A stretch of 64,000 nucleotides of DNA, taken from Combretum micranthum. Lineage: Eukaryota > Streptophyta > Magnoliopsida > Myrtales > Combretaceae. A program made the position numbers and the translations under genes. Below the pieces are notes generated by a model, which worked only from the letters and a program-made list of their open reading frames with translations, was not told the origin of the DNA and did not search any database. The stretch spans positions 62,001 through 126,000 of the forward strand of contig JAMXBD010000113.1 of NCBI GenBank assembly GCA_024138025.1, read 5' to 3'. Below, one piece after another: positions 58,829 to 64,000 of the stretch; position 1 is the stretch's first letter, and each line of letters starts with the position of its first letter.

Positions 58829-59062
58829 CACTACAGGAATTTTGATATTAGGTGACGTTTGCAAAAATTGCAAACGTCGCCCATCTTTTATAATTTAAGT
58901 TCATCAATTAAAATGTACTATTAGTCACGTTTATAGATCTATACAGGAATTTTGATATTAGGCGACGTTTGCAGATATTGCAAGCGTCGCTATTTTTTAT
59001 AATTTTCTCATGTCTATTGAATGTCAGATAAAAGGTACTATTAGTAACGTTTATAAAACAAT
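58829..59062 (+). mobile_element. Terminal and subterminal region of a CACTA-type transposon
   Basis: The sequence begins CACTACAGGAATTTTGATAT, a typical plant CACTA end, then the palindrome GACGTTTGC..GCAAACGTC. The same block recurs from 58942 (TACAGGAATTTTGATATTAG), 110 bases on, with CGACGTTTGC..GCAAGCGTCG, and further (T)AACGTTTA words follow. The element inserted next to the copia fragment and appears to extend rightwards past the window. Confidence 0.65.
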
Positions 59063-59437
59063 TTTATCTTATATTGAATATTTGTTTGATTTGTAACTTT
59101 AATTATACTAAACGTTACCAATTTTTATTTATTAATCTTCACTAAACTAAATAGGAATTTGTAAAGCATTATCATGTGAAAAAAAATGTGTAATTATAAA
59201 AGGAAATTAAGAGAATTAATTTGTTACACAAATTTATATGAAAATTGATTATTCTTATATACTAGTTATCAGATTATGTTATTAGTGTTTATGTAAGAAT
59301 AAAAAAAAAAAAAACAAATAAAAACCGACCCGCTTATTCCCCTCCTAAATTAAGTTAGCTCTATCTTTTCCAATTTTCGCTCCCTTTCAAAACCAAAATG
59401 TGAAAACCTGGCAAAGCAAAATAAACAAAATTTTAAT

Positions 59438-59464
59438 AGAAGCTCTCTCTCTCTCTCTCTCTCG
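59438..59464 (+). repeat. (CT)n microsatellite in a leader-like region
   Basis: CT run followed by more pyrimidine-rich sequence up to the NAA15-like ATG; such tracts are usual in plant 5' leaders. Confidence 0.8.
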
Positions 59465-59556
59465 CTTTCCTTCCCCAACTCTATAAGACCGTATCTATCC
59501 TACTCTTTTCTTTTTCCTCTACCTTTCTCTTTCTCTCTCCAGCAGAAAACACAACA

Positions 59557-59608
59557 ATGGGGTGCTTCTTTGCCACCAAAAGAGGCTAATCTCTTCAAGG
59601 TCATCGTT
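59557..59608 (+). pseudogene. NAA15-like: NAA15-like first coding exon (NatA auxiliary subunit), with a 1-base insertion
   Basis: From the ATG, after one surplus base near 59563, the frame reads LPPKEANLFKVIV up to a donor GTT|GTAAGC at 59609. This matches the conserved N-terminus of plant NAA15, the ribosome-anchoring subunit of the NatA N-terminal acetyltransferase. A pyrimidine-rich leader precedes it. The second NAA15 exon is not found in the following kilobase; an HRD3-like exon lies there instead. This is an isolated exon with its leader, probably a captured fragment. Confidence 0.6.
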
Positions 59609-60718
59609 GTAAGCTTGCAATACTCTCCTCTCTATCTCTCTCTGTCTTTGTCTCCATCTCTCTCTCTATATAGATATGTATATATATATGCATGTATGTG
59701 TATGATTCTTTCTATGTATAATTTCTCAACGAAGACATACTTTGTAGTTTCACAAGTTGATTCCCATGTTATTCACCATGTGTGCTGGTGGCCTAAACCC
59801 TAGATTTACCTTTACTGAATACAAACTGATGAAAGTTATAGGAACTTGACATTAAAGTGACTAATTCCATTGGGTTTCATTAATTTTTGACTAATAAAGT
59901 GGAATTTTGAGTTTTACATAGATTGAGTGTGCATTTTTGTGTATTGAACTTTGTAATTAAGTTATTAGCGGTGGGCATTTTGGGTTTGATTTGATTTGTT
60001 GTGGGTTAAGAGGTGGCTTATGGATTCTTATTGTGGTTTAAGAAATCATATTGTTGGTTTAATCTAGTTTACTAACCTCCACAATATTATGATGAAGATA
60101 AGATGTGTGTCTGAGTTGTAATGTCTTGGAAGGGTTGTTTGTTGTTCTGTAAAACCAGAGCTATTGGTATGATTAGGATTAAAAGAAGACATACATTTGT
60201 AGGCTATCCATACTTATTTTGATGGTGATGATTATTAGGAGATGAGTTATTTCATACTTCCTTGATCTCTCCACCTTCTTTTTCATGCCTTTCAGATCCA
60301 AATCTTTTGCTATAACATTTGTTATTGGTAAAAAGTTGTTTTGTTTGATATTCTTCCATTTCTTTTTCTTCCAGTCTAATCTCAATTTCCTTGGTGGTGG
60401 TCACTGGTCAGTATCGTGATTGCAATTCTTGTTCTTAAATAGTTTTTTCAGGATCAGGCAATAATAATTAAATGGTAAACGAGGGAACTGATTTGACTAT
60501 ATATTTATACAGAGGAATCTACTTCTTTGAGTTCTAGATTATTATTTTCTTTTTTTCACTTTTGGCCTTAGTTTAGTAAAGAAAAATTTCCCCCAAAACA
60601 TGCCACTTTAGTTATAGGCATAAGTGTTGGTAATGGTCACGGAAACAATTCTGGATTTACCAGCATAAAGGGATCCAAATTTATTCAATCAAACTTTAAT
60701 TCCCTTTAGTCATAAGTA
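59609..60718. other. Intron-like sequence between the NAA15-like and HRD3-like fragments
   Basis: T-rich sequence following a good donor site, with no exon of either gene recognised. It may be captured intron 1 of the NAA15-like gene joined to intron sequence of the HRD3-like gene. Confidence 0.4.
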
Positions 60719-61161
60719 GCAGTCAATAGCTTTTAGATATTGAAGGATTCCCTTGTATTTAAGCCAATTAAGATCCATCATGGATCAAAGCAGAACAAGG
60801 AAGCATTTAGGAAGTCATAAGGAGAGGATGATGAGGACTTCCAGATTTTGGATTATTAGGCATAGAACGGAAATTCTGGAGCAATGTATAAAGTTGGCCT
60901 CTTCTATTATTTTGGATTGAGAGGACTGAGGCATGATCGTTCCAAGGCATTGCGTGGTTTTTGAAGGCTGTAGAGAAAGAGGATGCTATTGCAATGGAAC
61001 TTCTAGGAGAGATATATGCTAGGGAAGTAGCAGGAGTTGAGAGGAATTATACTAAAGCTTTTGAATGGTTGAATCTTGCATCTAGGCAAGACCATTATTC
61101 AACATTTAATGGATTGGGGTATTCATATCTTAAAGGCTATAGAGTAGAATCTTATATCAAG
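60719..61161 (+). pseudogene. HRD3A-like: HRD3/SEL1L-like ERAD component, internal exon fragment with nonsense codons
   Basis: In one frame the sequence reads AVNSF, KIHHGSKQNKEAFRKS, GEDDEDFQILDY and GAMYKVGLFYYFGLRGLR; after a one-base loss near 60955 it continues [20 protein letters not shown] and [17 protein letters not shown]. These are Sel1-like repeats of plant HRD3A, the ER-membrane adaptor of the HRD1 ubiquitin ligase in ER-associated degradation. Stops interrupt it after AVNSF, after RKS, and twice where the family has Gln (Tyr-Gln-Ala-Gln). A donor-like AAG|GTAAAA ends it; faint similarity runs about 30 bases further. No other HRD3 exon is identified. Confidence 0.75.
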
Positions 61162-64000
61162 GTAAAATATTCTCTTACGAAATAAGTAATAGTAGAATTT
61201 AACATTTTGCAAAGTTGGAGGACTCAGATATTCAAAATGAATTACAGGTCGAAATAGCAGCTTTTACTATTCCTATGTCTTTTTCCTTTATGTTTTCTTT
61301 TTCGGTAAGTTTTTAAGTTTAAACTTTAAACAATTGTTGATTACTGTCTTTGCAGTTCGTTTTGAAGCTTCATTTGGGGGTTTTAATTGGCCTTTTTTCT
61401 TTGCTAATGGTCTCTCCTTTAGGTTTGGATATTTACCTAAAAAAGTTTTACTTGGATGTTTGTGTTCTTGATTAATTCTATTTAGGGGTTAGAATACTGC
61501 ATTTCATGATTAATTCTATTTGTCTAGAATTTGGCATACATATTAGTAGCTAATTTATTTTAAGAACAAATAAATTTAAAATAATGTTTGAATGTACAAA
61601 CTTAGTTTTAATATTTTATATACAATTGGATAAGATGGTTTGATTTATTTTTTGTTTATTAAAAAAAAACTCGATAGACTTATTCCATGTTTATTATAAT
61701 TTATAATCTAATATAGTAACATTGATAGACTATTGAAATAGTTTAGCATGAACATTTTCTATTTTGTTTAACCTTGTATGACGGCCATCAATTGTTGCTT
61801 GGCTTTTGGATTGCACAGATATATTTGGAAGGGGAAGGGAGAGAGACATGTAGAGGCAATGGTGCTAGAGATATATTTTAAATAACCCATTATGACTATT
61901 AGTGGAGGAGTTACTTGGGTGCAAATGATAAATGTTTTTAGGTAAGTGTGTTATTATATTTTTGTCTTTTCTTATGACTACAATAAATACTATAAATTTA
62001 GATACAATAGTAATAGTGTACTTTTACTTTTCCACAACTCTACTAACTATGTCATGTTTCAAACATATATGTTTGCATACTTAATGTTTCCCTCTCATCT
62101 ATTAGATCACTATAGATACATTTGTCTATCTATCTTGAATATAATCGCCATAGTCATCTCAACAAGCACACGTTTCTATTTAAGTCTATATTTTGAATTG
62201 TTATATAACTTCGCTTATTTATAGTTCTGAATTTCGTAAAAACAACCTAATGCAAAATATTGGTTCTAAACAATGATACATAATTTTTATTTGTTAAACA
62301 TATGTCATATGTCATATTATTAACTTAAATTGTAACAATTTATTTGAAAAATATTAAGCAGGTAAAGTCAAAGATATTAAAACTATTGAATGATCAATAT
62401 TTATATTATTAGAAGAGCTAGAGCCAAATTTCATTTCTTAAGATGATCGAATATTAGGTATTAAAGAGAGAAAAAATGTTAAAACATATATTTTTCTTTA
62501 AATCTATAATATTAAAGTGAATTCCATTATTTTGGTGTGATGCTTTTTCTTTTTTACATTTTACTTAAAAAATTATTTCTTAGTTCTTATGATTTTGTGT
62601 GTGTTTTTTTTAACTAATTTTTAGATTAAGCATTTATCTTGTAAGCATACTTGACGACTGTAGCTATATGTAATTACATGTAGATGTTTTGCGATCAAGT
62701 TTTTATGTATTTTAGTTTTCCTTTCCTTAAATCTTAATTTATTATATTTGCACTTGCATTGTGCATGTGACGACTGCTAGTAAGTATAAATTAGGAAAGT
62801 GTATATGTGATTTTATGTACTTGCAGTTATGATACCTTTCATCTAGTTCAAGTCCAGCAGTTTCTGGGTTTTATAGCAACTAATTCAAGTAAACCATTTT
62901 TTCCCTCCTTGTCTAGTGAATATAAATATCTCCCAATATATGGAATAAAGTACTGGTATGTTCAATTGACCTTAAAATGTAATATTATTGTTGTTTGAAT
63001 TTAAAAACTAAGGACCCATTTAGTCACTTTGTTTACTCATGAAGATTTATTTACGGCTAAATTTAGTGTATTTGATAATAAATTAAGTGTGACTAAACTA
63101 GCAAGCAGTTTTTTACCTTTTCAATATATCATTTACACATTTCAGGATTTAAGTTCAGCTTTTAAATCATCATAATTCATTTTTTAGTTTTCTTGAATAA
63201 GCAGTTAGCTATTTCTGAAGCTAATGCAGGGCAAATATCTAATGCAAAAATATTTCCTCCAGTTTTGATATGCTTTCTCTTTCCATATACTACTTCAGGC
63301 AGTTGAGTTGTGGTTGGCTGATAAAGCAATTCTTCTAATAAAAGATTCTTCTAGTGGGCATTCATCACAACTATGATTTACTGCTTTGTCACAGATTTTA
63401 TATTGTTGGTGAGGTTCAGTTAGCCACAAATCTCTGTCTTTTGGCTTTTCCAAGCATAAGAGCAGAGCATTTAAAATATGTACTAAGCCATCCACAGGTG
63501 AAAGTGTGAAACTATGCTGGCAAATGATTTCTTCTTTTTTATATAATTATAATATAAGAATTTGATTGTAGCTTGTTTGCCAAGGAAATTGTTGTACAAA
63601 TAACAATTGATAATTTACAAAGCAAAAATAATATAGCTATTTCGTGGCTTTTAATTTTTTGAAGCTAGATCTATTTTGCTTGAGGATAGCGTATCATGTT
63701 TTTTTAATAAGAGGTTAGGTTGGTGAAATATATTTGAGCATTAAATCTGCCCCCCAACCAAAAAATCAGAAACCTATACATATGCAATCGGTGTTATAAG
63801 GATAAAAAGTTTGGGTTGTTGCTCCACGTAATATCTTGGTCTAACGGTCCAATGTTTCTGTGTTAGTGCATGAGTGATGGAAGCAAGGTTTCTCTGTAAG
63901 AATTAAAGTAGAAATTTGTTCTGGTTAGTGCTTTCTTCTATTGTCATATGACTACAAAACTCCTTTAATTTTCTTTTGGGATTGTTTTTTATCTTCACTA
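61162..64000. other. Right-edge sequence, mostly non-coding; one unassigned minus-strand frame
   Basis: Mainly AT-rich intron-like sequence. A 66-codon minus-strand frame at 63295-63495 ([20 protein letters not shown], then [19 protein letters not shown]) has protein-like composition but is not recognised; it could be another captured exon. Nothing else is supportable, and no second CACTA end is visible before the window stops. Confidence 0.4.

Noticed and set aside
59557..59589. Short protein from the ATG reading MGCFFATKRG
   Set aside because: The similarity to NAA15 continues in the frame one base over, so the short frame is a product of the surplus base.

Overview
The window is AT-rich nuclear DNA of a flowering plant, most likely a eudicot. 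The host genes have short AT-rich introns, the LTR retrotransposons are of plant Ty3/gypsy chromovirus type with tRNA-iMet primer sites, and several host gene families present are plant-specific or plant-like (QRT3, DRD1/CLASSY, HRD3, NAA15). Only one near-complete host gene is visible; most of the 64 kb is transposable-element sequence in nested insertions. The species cannot be named from the sequence.

Left part (1-11.2 kb): the 3' end of an LTR (1-522), decayed intergenic DNA, a three-exon QRT3-like pectin-lyase-fold polygalacturonase gene on the minus strand (4588-6280) with about five single-base frameshifts, a short fragment of a DRD1/CLASSY-type SNF2 gene (7799-7945), a diverged piece of a locally duplicated unit (about 8400-9000), and a very AT-rich CACTA-like element (9279-11165).

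Middle part (11.2-58.4 kb): two direct tandem copies of a roughly 3-kb non-coding unit, each inflated to about 23 kb by independent insertions. Copy A (11216-34560) holds a solo LTR (13335-33711, TSD ATAAT). That LTR is split by a Ty3/gypsy Tekay/Del-like chromovirus, 'gypsy1' (14319-30986, TSD AGATA, coding minus), whose 5' LTR carries another solo LTR (25570-28370, TSD CTAAG). Copy B (34620-58430) holds a second, older chromovirus, 'gypsy2' (35515-51599, coding minus). Gypsy2's 3' LTR is interrupted by a reverse-oriented solo LTR (35916-38569, TSD GAAAC). Copy B also has another solo LTR (52657-54486, TSD GTCAA) and about 2.9 kb of sequence absent from copy A. The matching empty site survives in the other copy for most of these insertions, so boundaries can be placed to the base.

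Right part (58.4-64 kb): a decayed Ty1/copia RNase H fragment is cut by a CACTA-type terminus at 58829. Behind it lie the first coding exon of an NAA15-like gene and a nonsense-riddled internal exon of an HRD3/SEL1L-like gene, side by side. This fits a CACTA element that has captured host gene pieces, with its other end beyond the window.

Three things deserve attention: an extra open reading frame between primer-binding site and gag shared by the two chromoviruses; a candidate intron plus terminal micro-exon recurring inside four kinds of LTR; and the gene-fragment collection at the right edge. Conserved coding regions here are broken mainly by one-base indels, so assembly error must be excluded before any of them is called a pseudogene.
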